In this document: piece after piece, positions 26,836-35,120 of the stretch
How the letters are laid out: each line of letters opens with the position of its first letter
Numbering within the stretch: the stretch's first letter is position 1
DNA from: Glaciihabitans sp.
Lineage (GTDB): Bacteria; Actinomycetota; Actinomycetes; Actinomycetales; Microbacteriaceae
Assembly: GCA_025463785.1 (NCBI GenBank)
Contig: JAODBD010000003.1
Location: 124,001 to 188,000, forward strand
DNA length: 64,000 bases
Reading direction: 5' to 3'
Position numbers and translations under genes: made by a program
Notes under the pieces: generated by a model
What the model was told of the DNA's origin: nothing
The model's input: the letters and a program-made list of their open reading frames with translations, nothing else
The model's database searches: none

Positions 26836-27846
26836 ATGGCTGCGGCAAATGTCAAGGATGTGGCTGCCCTCGCCCGTGTGTCTATCGGCACAGTTTCCAA
26901 TGTTCTCAACCGCCCTGAGATCGTGGCTCCTGGTACCGCCGATCGTGTCATGCAGGCGATCGAGAAGCTTGGTTTCGTTCGAAACGACGCCGCGCGTCAA
27001 CTCAAGGCTGGGCGCAGCAATACGATCGGGCTCGTCGTGCTCGACGTGCGCAATCCGTTCTTCACGGACCTCGCGCGCGGCGCTGAAGACGCGGCGAGTG
27101 ATGCTGGATTATCGATCCTCCTCGGCGACAGCGGGCGATCGCAGAAACGCGAAGCGGCATACCTCGACCTCTTCGAAGAGCAGCGTGTGCACGGTGTGCT
27201 CGTCTCGCCGTTGAGTGACGTCGCACGCCGGCTGGAGGGGCTGCGCCGCCGCGGGATCCCCGCGGTGCTCGTTGACCGCAGCGCAACCGGAAGCGGTTTC
27301 AGCTCGGTCTCCGTCGACGACGTGGCGGGTGGACGACTCGCGGTTGAACACCTGATTTCGATCGGACGACGCCGAATCGCGTACCTTGCCGGCTCTTTCG
27401 ACTTCCCGCAGGTAACGGACCGGCTTCGCGGGGCACAAGAAGCCGTCGCCGCCCATCCGGGGACCAGTCTCGAAGTGATCGACATCGACGGACTCACGGT
27501 GCTCGCGGGCCATGCCGCAGGCGAGCGCATCGTCGCTCGGTCTGCCGCCGATCGCCCGGATGGCGTCTTCACCGCGAACGATCTGATCGCGGTCGGATTG
27601 CTGCAGGCACTGGTGATGCAAAGCGACATCCGTGTGCCAGGAGACATCGCGCTCGTCGGCTATGACGACATCGACTTCGCCGAAACCGCCGTCGTTCCAC
27701 TATCGTCCGTACGTCAGCCCAGCGCTCTTCTTGGGCGCACCGCGGTGGAGCTTCTTCTGGAGGAGGCGCGCAACCCGGGACTCGCTCCGCGGCAGGTGGT
27801 GTTCCAGCCCGAGTTGGTCATTCGTCGGAGCACGAGCTCAGGCTAG
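26836..27846 (+). CDS. LacI-family regulator of rhamnose utilisation
   Basis: 336 residues. N-terminal HTH NVKDVAALARVSIGTVSNVLNRPE, hinge, then a periplasmic-binding-protein-like effector domain (IGLVVLDVRNPFFTDLARGAEDAA; VALVGYDDIDFAETAVVPLSSVRQP). Start ATG 26836 is chosen for the HTH position and GGAAAGG Shine-Dalgarno; TAGACT at 26811 is a candidate -10. Divergent from the importer operon and likely binds TGAAACGCTTCA at 26640. The effector would be rhamnose, rhamnulose or a rhamnoside (inference). Converges with the P450 gene, overlapping by 4 bp. Confidence 0.92.
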   Translation: MAAANVKDVAALARVSIGTVSNVLNRPEIVAPGTADRVMQAIEKLGFVRNDAARQLKAGRSNTIGLVVLDVRNPFFTDLARGAEDAASDAGLSILLGDSGRSQKREAAYLDLFEEQRVHGVLVSPLSDVARRLEGLRRRGIPAVLVDRSATGSGFSSVSVDDVAGGRLAVEHLISIGRRRIAYLAGSFDFPQVTDRLRGAQEAVAAHPGTSLEVIDIDGLTVLAGHAAGERIVARSAADRPDGVFTANDLIAVGLLQALVMQSDIRVPGDIALVGYDDIDFAETAVVPLSSVRQPSALLGRTAVELLLEEARNPGLAPRQVVFQPELVIRRSTSSG

Positions 27847-29072
27847 GCCGCGTTCCACTCGACCACGAGTGACCCCGCCTCATAGGTCGGGAGGTCGGAT
27901 GCCCACGGCAGTGGCCTGCTTTGCTCCGCCTCGATCAGCGAGAGCGATGGGATCTCGGCAAGGATCGCCCCGAGGGCCGTCCGAATTTCCAGACGCGCGA
28001 GTTGCTGGCCGACGCATCCGTGTTGTCCGTGCCCGAATGCCAGGTGGCCGAACGAGTCGCGCGTCACGTCGAAAACATCCGGATCCTCGAAGCGCCGCTC
28101 GTCGCGGTTGGCTGCAACAGGTGACACCGAGACAGTTTCCCCTTTGCGGATCAGCACGTTCTCCAATTCCACGTCTTCGAGCGCAGTCCGCGGGAAGAGA
28201 GTGACGAACATCGTGCCGTACCGCATGAACTCCTCGATCGCAGCCTGGATCAGCGCCGGATCGTCCCGTAGCAGGGCCGCCTGATCGGGATGACTGAGCA
28301 AAATGTGTGTGCCCGTGGTGATCATGTACGCGACCGAGTCTCGGCCCGAGACCATGAGGACGAACAGAACTCCCTCAATCTCGGTCGGGGTCAACTCCGA
28401 TCCCAGTAGATCGCTGATTACATCGTCACCGAGGTTGTCCCGCCTAAGCTCGATCACCTCACGCACGAAGTCCCACTTCTGCTGGCTGGTCGACTTGTCG
28501 ACGAATAGCGAGATGAACTTCTGGACCTGGTCGTCGGGGACGCCGAGAACAAAGCAGTGGGTGCGAGCGGAAATTGGTTGTGCAAATTCGGCAGCCAGAT
28601 CTGCCGGTGAACCCACTTCGAGCAGGTGCACCAGCTGGCTCCGAACGATCTCCTGCACGGCCTCCTGGTAGCCACGGACTGCTCGCACCGAGAACCTGCC
28701 GAGAACGGTTCGGCGGAGCTTGCCATGCTGAGGCTCATCGAGGCTGAGCAGATCGGCATCGTGCACTGAGTGAATCGCGCGATCGTCGATGTCGAGCGGA
28801 TGCCCGCCCGAGGGACCGAGCGGCATGCGGCGCGGGTACATCGAGAATCGAGGATCCTCGAGCACCGCGCGGCCAAGGCTGTGCCGGGTTACGAGCCAGC
28901 CCTGATGCGCGTCGGAGTAGAGAAACGGCACAGCGGCGGCTTCATCGCGCAGCGCGCCGAGGGCTTCGGATGGCACCAGCGGAGTCGAGCCTTCGAATAC
29001 CGATTCGGGCGAGTGAAATGGGCACTTTGGTGCCGCGTCGGTATCGGGAACGATGGAGTGTGAACCAGTCAT
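27843..29072 (-). CDS. Cytochrome P450
   Basis: 409-residue soluble bacterial P450. Heme-ligand motif FGHGQHGCVGQ with Cys near 353; K-helix Glu/Arg in EEFMRY; I-helix SGRDSVAYM in place of the usual AGxDT, so the oxygen-activating Thr is replaced by Ser. Start ATG 29072 overlaps the reductase stop (ATGA), giving MTGSHSIVPD; the longer ORF is rejected. With the reductase and ferredoxin it makes a complete class I monooxygenase. Substrate unknown; the AraC regulator and beta-propeller gene across the divergent region may belong to the same catabolic unit. Confidence 0.93.
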   Translation of the reverse strand: MTGSHSIVPDTDAAPKCPFHSPESVFEGSTPLVPSEALGALRDEAAAVPFLYSDAHQGWLVTRHSLGRAVLEDPRFSMYPRRMPLGPSGGHPLDIDDRAIHSVHDADLLSLDEPQHGKLRRTVLGRFSVRAVRGYQEAVQEIVRSQLVHLLEVGSPADLAAEFAQPISARTHCFVLGVPDDQVQKFISLFVDKSTSQQKWDFVREVIELRRDNLGDDVISDLLGSELTPTEIEGVLFVLMVSGRDSVAYMITTGTHILLSHPDQAALLRDDPALIQAAIEEFMRYGTMFVTLFPRTALEDVELENVLIRKGETVSVSPVAANRDERRFEDPDVFDVTRDSFGHLAFGHGQHGCVGQQLARLEIRTALGAILAEIPSLSLIEAEQSRPLPWASDLPTYEAGSLVVEWNAA

Positions 29073-30289
29073 GCGTGTTGGCTTCCTGTCTCCGAGCCGA
29101 CAAGCTCGGGTTGGGTGGACTGCGGTTTTTCGGCAGCGGCAACCATGTCGGCCCGCGCCAATCGGAAATCTCGGGGCATGTTCCACCCGACCACTCCCAG
29201 AACCTGGCCATCCTGAACCGAAGCCGCCACGAATCGGGCACCGCCCGGCTCACTGGCGATCGTCGTCAGCGGCACAACGGCCGGGAATCGCCCGTAGGCC
29301 TGGATTTTCGTGCCATACAGCTCTGACCAAAAGAACGGTACGACGGCGGGCGACTCCTCGCCGGTCACCAAAAGTCGAGCGACGGCCTGCGCCTGTTCGG
29401 TCGCCTTGAGGTGATGTTCGGCGCGCGTGGATGCCGCGGTCAGGTCATCCCGCCAGCGCGCGACATCGCCGATCGCGTACACATCCGGCGCCGCGAGTCC
29501 GTTCGAGTCGCACACGATTCCATCCGAGAGCTCGAGTCCACTATCGCTCACCCATTCGGTTGCGGGGAGGGAACCGATCGCGGCAACGACAACGTCAGCA
29601 GGGATGACTGTGCCATCAGACAGAACGATCGCGGATACGTGATCTTCGCCGATGACCTCGGTCACATCGAAGCCGAGCCGCAGGTCGACGCCGTTCTCGC
29701 GATGGAGAGCGGCTATCAGCGGTGAGAGATGGCTGCCCACCTGGCCCAGCCGCAGTTCCGACGTTCGACCGATCAGCGCAACCTCGAGCCCCCGCTTGCG
29801 GGTAGCCGCGGCGATCTCCGAGCCGAGCACTCCTGCTCCGATGACGACGACACGCTTTGCGGTAGCCAGTTCCTTTCGTAGCGCCACTACGTCATCCAGG
29901 GTACGAAGGGAGTACACGCCCGCGAGACCCTCCGTGCCTGCCATCCGACGTGCCGCCACTCCGGTCGCGATGACGAGGGTGTCGTAGGAGATCGCTTCGC
30001 CACCCACCGTTACCGTGTGGCCTCGAATATCGAGAGAGGTCGCCCGAGCGCCTTGGATGAGGGTGAGATTGAGGGCGGCAAGCTCGATCGGATCGCTCAG
30101 ATCCGCTTGCTCGGGCGTCCATTCGCCGGTCAGCACGTGCTTCGAGAGAGGAGGACGGCTATAAGGCGCGTGGGTTTCGTCGCCGATCAGCGTGATGCTG
30201 CCAGCGAAGCCTTCGGCGCGTAGGGTCTCGGCCGTCGTGAGCCCGGCCACGGATGCTCCCACGATGACGATTCGGGCGGCGTCGTCCAC
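29069..30289 (-). CDS. Ferredoxin--NAD(P)H reductase of the P450 system
   Basis: 406-residue FAD-dependent pyridine-nucleotide-disulfide-type reductase: FAD motif IVIVGASVAGLTTAETLR at the N terminus, NAD motif VVVIGAGVLGSEIAAATRKRG near 150, second FAD contact DVYAIGDVARW near 270, and a C-terminal reductase domain. It passes electrons from NAD(P)H to the ferredoxin encoded just upstream. GTG 30289 (MDDAARIVIVG) is chosen because the longer ORF reads through the ferredoxin gene in another frame. It is coupled to the P450 gene by ATGA. Confidence 0.92.
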   Translation of the reverse strand: MDDAARIVIVGASVAGLTTAETLRAEGFAGSITLIGDETHAPYSRPPLSKHVLTGEWTPEQADLSDPIELAALNLTLIQGARATSLDIRGHTVTVGGEAISYDTLVIATGVAARRMAGTEGLAGVYSLRTLDDVVALRKELATAKRVVVIGAGVLGSEIAAATRKRGLEVALIGRTSELRLGQVGSHLSPLIAALHRENGVDLRLGFDVTEVIGEDHVSAIVLSDGTVIPADVVVAAIGSLPATEWVSDSGLELSDGIVCDSNGLAAPDVYAIGDVARWRDDLTAASTRAEHHLKATEQAQAVARLLVTGEESPAVVPFFWSELYGTKIQAYGRFPAVVPLTTIASEPGGARFVAASVQDGQVLGVVGWNMPRDFRLARADMVAAAEKPQSTQPELVGSETGSQHA

Positions 30290-30299
30290 GAGCGGTCGC

Positions 30300-30497
30300 C
30301 TACTCCGCGATCTTGATTGCACGGGCGGGGCAGAGCGAAGCCGCCCGCCGAGCGCCAGCCTGCTGTGCCGCGTCGGGCGAGTCCTCGAGGAGCATGACGA
30401 TACCGTCGTCGTCCTGGTCGAACAATTCCCCTGCGGCCATAACGCACTGACCGGCCCCGACACAGGCCGGAGTGTTGACTGTGATCTGCATTGCCAT
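30300..30497 (-). CDS. [3Fe-4S]-type ferredoxin
   Basis: 65 residues. Cluster ligands: Cys12 and Cys18 in ACVGAGQCVM plus a later Cys in SLCPARAI, a three-cysteine pattern typical of P450-partner ferredoxins. It shuttles electrons from the reductase to the P450. First gene of the three-gene operon, separated from the reductase by ~10 bp; GAGGA precedes the ATG. Confidence 0.92.
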   Translation of the reverse strand: MAMQITVNTPACVGAGQCVMAAGELFDQDDDGIVMLLEDSPDAAQQAGARRAASLCPARAIKIAE

Positions 30498-30545
30498 CCT
30501 CGAAGGTTTCTCGGGTGAGCCGTCGGCATCGACGCCCGACTAAAA

Positions 30546-30563
30546 CGTTACGAGCTTCGTTAC
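30546..30563. promoter_or_regulatory. Direct repeat between P450 operon and AraC gene
   Basis: CGTTAC occurs twice with a 12-bp period (30546 and 30558) in the divergent region. Direct repeats are the usual form of AraC-family sites, so this is a candidate operator for the adjacent regulator. Confidence 0.4.
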
Positions 30564-30621
30564 TGTGCGGCCATGTGAATTGCCGCCAAAATATGGATGA
30601 TTCGATCAAGCGATCATTTCT

Positions 30622-30651
30622 TTGTCGCCAGTCTGAAGACATCCCTATGAT
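30622..30651 (+). promoter_or_regulatory. Leaderless promoter of the AraC-type regulator
   Basis: -35 TTGTCG (30622-30627), 18-bp spacer, -10 TATGAT (30646-30651), then 6 nt to the ATG at 30658. Confidence 0.6.
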
Positions 30652-30657
30652 TGGAAC

Positions 30658-31521
30658 ATGGATGAAGGACAGCCCTCCGGTCCAGTTGTCGTGTGGGCCA
30701 ACTGGTACCGCTTTCGCTCGGCCGAACACATCCGGCACAACCTCGTTGTCAGCGTCTCGTTCGTCTGGGTCGTGCAGGGATCCGGAGTCATCCGAACCGG
30801 CGGGCAGGAGTTTCGGCTAACGACCCACTCGCTCCTTCGCCTTCCCTGGCGGCACTCGGTCGAGTACTTCGCGGATGAGCGGGCCCCGTTCGGCGTCGGT
30901 ACCATTCACGTGATCCCGCGCCATGATCTGTCCGTACCGGTCACCCCGCGCACCGCCTACACAGCAGATGATCCGCTCAGGGACGACCCCCACCGGCGCG
31001 GGCCCGAGCATCGCCAGACCACTCTGCTGGTTTCCGGCACGTCGCCCGCCGCCCGCAATCTCGTCACGCTCGGGTCTTACTCAATCGAGAAATTCCTCGC
31101 TGCGCCGTTCGACGAATCAGTGTTCCGCTCACTGGGGAGCCTAATCATGGCGGAAGATTCGTCGCTCGAAGCCGGCGACGAGCGCGGGCAGGGAACCCCG
31201 ATCATCCTCGACCGGATGACCGAGTACGTCACTGCGAACCTAGGGCGGCACCTTTCGGTGGACGAGATTGCCTCCGTCGGCGGATGCAGCAGCGTCACGG
31301 CAGAACGTTTATTCGCGAGGCACACGGGGCTGTCCGTGCTCGCCTGGGTACGCGGTAAAAGGATGGATGAGGCGGCGTCACTCTTGCGCACCAGCGGCCT
31401 GCGGGTCAACGAGGTCGGGAGAATGGTGGGCTTTGACGACCCGCTGTACTTCTCGCGCGTCTTTCGTGCGACCTATTCGATCCCGCCCTCCCAGTACGCA
31501 TCGGGCGAGCTGAGACCGTAG
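30658..31521 (+). CDS. AraC-family transcriptional regulator
   Basis: 287 residues: N-terminal cupin-like sensor (~10-110; VSFVWVVQGSGVIRTGGQEFRLTTHSLLRLPWRH) and C-terminal double HTH (~185-280; LSVDEIASVGGCSSVTAERLFARHTGLSVLAWVRGKRMDEA, then VNEVGRMVGFDDPLYFSRVFRATYSIPPSQY). Divergent from the ferredoxin-reductase-P450 operon and 17 bp upstream of the beta-propeller gene, so it probably controls both in response to the P450 substrate (inference). Confidence 0.92.
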   Translation: MDEGQPSGPVVVWANWYRFRSAEHIRHNLVVSVSFVWVVQGSGVIRTGGQEFRLTTHSLLRLPWRHSVEYFADERAPFGVGTIHVIPRHDLSVPVTPRTAYTADDPLRDDPHRRGPEHRQTTLLVSGTSPAARNLVTLGSYSIEKFLAAPFDESVFRSLGSLIMAEDSSLEAGDERGQGTPIILDRMTEYVTANLGRHLSVDEIASVGGCSSVTAERLFARHTGLSVLAWVRGKRMDEAASLLRTSGLRVNEVGRMVGFDDPLYFSRVFRATYSIPPSQYASGELRP

Positions 31522-31538
31522 ATGAGGGAGAAGACACG

Positions 31539-32498
31539 ATGAAAGCACTGGACAACGCCGTTCCGAATTGGAAGATCCTCTGGCTGGAGGGTGAGGCGAG
31601 CAGCGAATGGTCGCATTCCGGCATCGCGGAGCTTCCTACCGGCGAGATCGTGTTCGCCGAGCCGGGTGGAGCGGCGCTTATCTTCCTGGACCGGGAGTCC
31701 GGGGCATCACGACGGCTGGGGACCCCGACCCAGGACAACCATGGCATCCTGTTCGCGCGCTTGGACGGCGCAAACTACCTATGGCTTGCCGATCCCGGCA
31801 CGGCCGGCAATCCCGAGGCGTCGCAACCCGCTGTCGATGGCCAGGTATTGCGGATCGAGCTTCCCGAAGGCACTCCCGTTGCCATTGCGCAACCGGCTAT
31901 CCCTGCCTACGCGGATGCGCCGTGGCGGCCCACCTCGGTGGCAGTCGTGACTGCCGCGGGGGATCACCACGGAGACGTCTGGATTGCGGATGGCTACGGT
32001 GAGAGCCTCGCGCATCGGGTCGTCGCCGACGGCACGGTCACCACCTTCGACGCCGCTCAAACCGGCGAGACATTCAATTGCCCGCACGGCATCGCAATCG
32101 ATATGCGAGGCGAGGAGCCCATCGTCGCGATTGCGGACCGGTCCAACCGACGGTTGGTGTTCATGACACTCGACGGCGACATTATCCGCACCCTTCGTCA
32201 CGAACTCATCACCAGCCCGAGCTCGATCGCTGTGCGTGGCGGCGACCTCATAGTTACAGAACTCGATGGCGCCCTGCTGCGCATTGACGAACGGGATGAC
32301 GTGTTCGCGATCATCCCGCGCACAGGTGAGCGCGACCGGGACGGCTGGCCGAACGCCACGTCCAATGGTGTCCCGGTGCGACCGGTCGTCGAGATAGGCC
32401 GACTGAACAGCCCCCACGGCGTCGCAGTCGGGGCCGACGGCTCGATCTTCCTCACCGAGTGGTTTTTCGGCGGCCGGCAGATCCAACTCACGATCTGA
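31539..32498 (+). CDS. NHL/SMP-30-like beta-propeller protein
   Basis: 319 residues, cytoplasmic (no signal peptide). Repeating propeller-blade signatures: SGIAELPTGEIVFAEPGG, NHGILFARLDGANYLWLAD, CPHGIAIDMRGEEPIVAIADRSNRRL, SPHGVAVGADGSIFLTEWFFGG. The PHG-I-A type blades resemble NHL proteins and lactonase/SMP-30-like enzymes. It could be a lactonase or hydratase acting on a P450 product, or a scaffold; no catalytic residue set can be assigned. Same transcript as the AraC gene. Confidence 0.78.
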   Translation: MKALDNAVPNWKILWLEGEASSEWSHSGIAELPTGEIVFAEPGGAALIFLDRESGASRRLGTPTQDNHGILFARLDGANYLWLADPGTAGNPEASQPAVDGQVLRIELPEGTPVAIAQPAIPAYADAPWRPTSVAVVTAAGDHHGDVWIADGYGESLAHRVVADGTVTTFDAAQTGETFNCPHGIAIDMRGEEPIVAIADRSNRRLVFMTLDGDIIRTLRHELITSPSSIAVRGGDLIVTELDGALLRIDERDDVFAIIPRTGERDRDGWPNATSNGVPVRPVVEIGRLNSPHGVAVGADGSIFLTEWFFGGRQIQLTI

Positions 32499-32562
32499 GA
32501 GTCACGCAGCTCAGGAAACGGCGCCGAGCGATGATCGAAACATTGCCGCAACACCCCACGGC

Positions 32563-32574
32563 TAGGCTCTGGCT
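32563..32574 (+). promoter_or_regulatory. Leaderless-type -10 box of the ATP-grasp operon
   Basis: TAGGCT (32563-32568), then 6 nt to ATG 32575; no Shine-Dalgarno. Confidence 0.55.
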
Positions 32575-34197
32575 ATGGGAGACCTGTTCGATGGCTACGT
32601 CACAACAGCCACGCGGGCTAAAGGCTCCTCAGCTTTCGACGAGATGTTCGCCGGTAAAGCGGTAGCACGCGACTCCTATCGCGAGATCTACGCGACCCTC
32701 GCCAGTATGACGCAGGAAGAACTGCGCGGTCGCACCGATGCGCTTGGGGCGAGCTACCTTGCTCAGGGCGTCACTTTCGACTTCGCCGGTGAAGAACGGC
32801 CGTTCCCGCTTGATGCGGTTCCCAGGGTAATCGCGCAGGCGGAGTGGGTGAATGTCGAGGCCGGGATCAAGCAGCGGGTCGCGGCGCTCGAGAGGTTCCT
32901 CGACGATGTCTACGGGGAACAGGCCGCGGTGCGGGATCGGGTGATTCCGGCTTCGCTGGTTACCTCATCCAGCCATTTTCACCGCGAAGCGGCGGGCATT
33001 CGCAGCGCCAACGGTGTGCGCATCCAGGTGAGCGGCATCGACCTCATTCGCGACGAGGCCGGAATCTGGCGCGTACTAGAAGACAACGTTCGGGTGCCCT
33101 CGGGTGTCAGCTACGTCATCTCAAATCGGCGGGTCATGGCGCAGACGCTGCCCGAGCTGTTCGTCAGCATGCGGGTGCGACCGGTTGGTGAGTACCCGAA
33201 CAAGCTTCTGCAGGCCCTGCGGGCATCCGCTCCCGACGGAGTCGAAGACCCGACCGTGGTCGTGCTCACGCCGGGAGTGTTCAACTCCGCCTATTTCGAG
33301 CACACCCTGCTCGCGCGTCTCATGGGCGTCGAGCTGGTCGAGGGGCGCGACCTGTTCTGCTCCGGTGGCCGGGTATGGATGCGCACGACAGCCGGCCCGA
33401 CGCGGGTCGACGTGATCTATCGCAGGGTCGACGACGAGTTTCTCGACCCGCTGCAGTTTCGCGCAGACTCGATGCTCGGCAGCCCCGGGCTCATGCTGGC
33501 GGCGCGCCTCGGCAACGTCACCATCGCAAACGCGGTTGGCAACGGAGTCGCCGACGACAAGCTGGTTTACACCTACCTGCCCGACCTCATCCGGTACTAC
33601 CTGGGCGAGGAGCCCATCCTCCCGAACGTCACCACCTGGCGACTCGAGGAACCGGGCGCGCTTGAGGAAGTCCTCGATCGTCTCAACGAGCTGGTCGTCA
33701 AGCCCGTCGACGGTTCGGGCGGCAAAGGGCTCGTGATCGGGCCTGCCGCGAGTAAGGCCGAGCTCGACGACCTGCGCGAACGTCTCATCGCCGACCCGCG
33801 CGGCTGGATCGCGCAGCCGGTCGTGCAGCTCTCGACGATTCCCACGCTGGTCGACGACGGGATGCGGCCGAGGCACGCAGACCTTCGTCCCTTCGCCGTC
33901 AACGATGGCAAGGATGTCTGGGTTCTCCCCGGTGGGCTGACGCGAGTCGCGCTGCCTGAGGGCGAACTCGTCGTCAACAGCTCGCAGGGTGGCGGGTCGA
34001 AAGACACCTGGGTGGTGGGCCAGGACCCGCTCCAGGTGACAAGGCACAACATTCAGGGGCTGGTCGCCGACCAGGCCGCGCCGACCCAGTCGATCTCAAT
34101 AATTTCGGGGGACCACGTGCAGGATCACTCCCCGCTCGATGCACCGCGCAACGATCAGGAGCAACAGCAACAGCAGCTTCGCGGTGAAACATGCTGA
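32575..34197 (+). CDS. Circularly permuted ATP-grasp protein (CP_ATPgrasp_1/2)
   Basis: 540 residues. Typical blocks of the DUF404/DUF407 group: VNVEAGIKQRVAALERFLDDVYGEQA near 95, SGIDLIRDEAGIWRVLEDNVRVPSGVSYVI near 160, and VVKPVDGSGGKGLVIGP near 375 (nucleotide-binding loop). ATP-grasp enzymes form amide bonds through acyl phosphates; computational work (Iyer, Aravind and colleagues) proposed that this family ligates amino acids or peptides together with the two genes that follow. The last ~45 residues are Gln/Asn-rich (DQEQQQQQLRG). Overlaps the alpha-E gene by 7 bp. Confidence 0.92.
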   Translation: MGDLFDGYVTTATRAKGSSAFDEMFAGKAVARDSYREIYATLASMTQEELRGRTDALGASYLAQGVTFDFAGEERPFPLDAVPRVIAQAEWVNVEAGIKQRVAALERFLDDVYGEQAAVRDRVIPASLVTSSSHFHREAAGIRSANGVRIQVSGIDLIRDEAGIWRVLEDNVRVPSGVSYVISNRRVMAQTLPELFVSMRVRPVGEYPNKLLQALRASAPDGVEDPTVVVLTPGVFNSAYFEHTLLARLMGVELVEGRDLFCSGGRVWMRTTAGPTRVDVIYRRVDDEFLDPLQFRADSMLGSPGLMLAARLGNVTIANAVGNGVADDKLVYTYLPDLIRYYLGEEPILPNVTTWRLEEPGALEEVLDRLNELVVKPVDGSGGKGLVIGPAASKAELDDLRERLIADPRGWIAQPVVQLSTIPTLVDDGMRPRHADLRPFAVNDGKDVWVLPGGLTRVALPEGELVVNSSQGGGSKDTWVVGQDPLQVTRHNIQGLVADQAAPTQSISIISGDHVQDHSPLDAPRNDQEQQQQQLRGETC

Positions 34198-35120
34198 GCC
34201 GTATCGCCGAGTCGCTGTTCTGGATCGGGCGTTACATCGAGCGCTCAGACGGCACCGCCCGCATCCTCGATGTCCACCTCCAGCTGCTGCTCGAAGACCC
34301 GTGGATCGAAGAGAATCTCGCCTGCCGCTCGCTGCTCAGCGTGATGGGCGCCGAGATCCCCGAAGACACCGAGTTGACGCGCGCCGACGTGCTCAACATC
34401 CTCGCGGTCGATCGCACGCAGCCTGCCTCGATCGCGTACTCCCTGAACGCAGCGCGCGAGAATGCGCGCCGTGCCCGCGAGGTGATCTCGACCGAGCTCT
34501 GGGAGGTCCTCAACACCACGAGGGCACGGATGCCACGCAAGGTCTCCAGCGACAAGGTGCACGAGTTCTTCGGCTGGGTTCGCGAGCGATCGGCGCTCGC
34601 GGTCGGCATCATCGAGTCTGCGACCAGCCGGGATGAGGCGTGGAGCTTCTTCACCCTCGGCCGCAGCATCGAGCGCGCGGACATGACCGCGCGTCTGCTG
34701 GCCACGCGGTCGCTGACGGAGGCCAGCGGTCCATCGTGGACGACCATCCTGCGCAGCGTCGGCGCCTACGAGGCGTACCTGCGCACCTACCGCGGCGTGC
34801 CGAGCGCGCGCAACGCGGCCGAGTTCCTGCTGCTCGACCGCCTGTTCCCGCGGAGTATTCTCTTCTCCGTGACCCGCGCCGAGCAATGCATGCGCGATAT
34901 CGAGCCGCGCACCGACCGCGTCGGCGTCAGCGACCAGGCGCTCAGGCTGCTCGGGCAGATCCGTAGCGAGCTCGAATTCCGCCCGATAGCCGAGATCCTT
35001 GATGACCTGACCCGGCACATGGATGACGTGCAGCAGGCCACGAGCGCCGCATCCGAGGCCATCCGCCAGCGGTATTTTCCGACCAACGCTGCGCCCAGCT
35101 GGGTGCGGGAGAATTCGTGA
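34191..35120 (+). CDS. Alpha-E domain protein (DUF403)
   Basis: 309 residues, all-helical. Typical N terminus MLSRIAESLFWIGRYIERSDGTARILDVHLQ and a second similar motif FFTLGRSIERADMTARLLATR, the two halves of the alpha-E fold. No known catalytic residues; it always travels with the circularly permuted ATP-grasp protein and is thought to be its partner. Coupled by overlap on both sides (7 bp upstream, GTGA downstream). Confidence 0.93.
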   Translation: MLSRIAESLFWIGRYIERSDGTARILDVHLQLLLEDPWIEENLACRSLLSVMGAEIPEDTELTRADVLNILAVDRTQPASIAYSLNAARENARRAREVISTELWEVLNTTRARMPRKVSSDKVHEFFGWVRERSALAVGIIESATSRDEAWSFFTLGRSIERADMTARLLATRSLTEASGPSWTTILRSVGAYEAYLRTYRGVPSARNAAEFLLLDRLFPRSILFSVTRAEQCMRDIEPRTDRVGVSDQALRLLGQIRSELEFRPIAEILDDLTRHMDDVQQATSAASEAIRQRYFPTNAAPSWVRENS

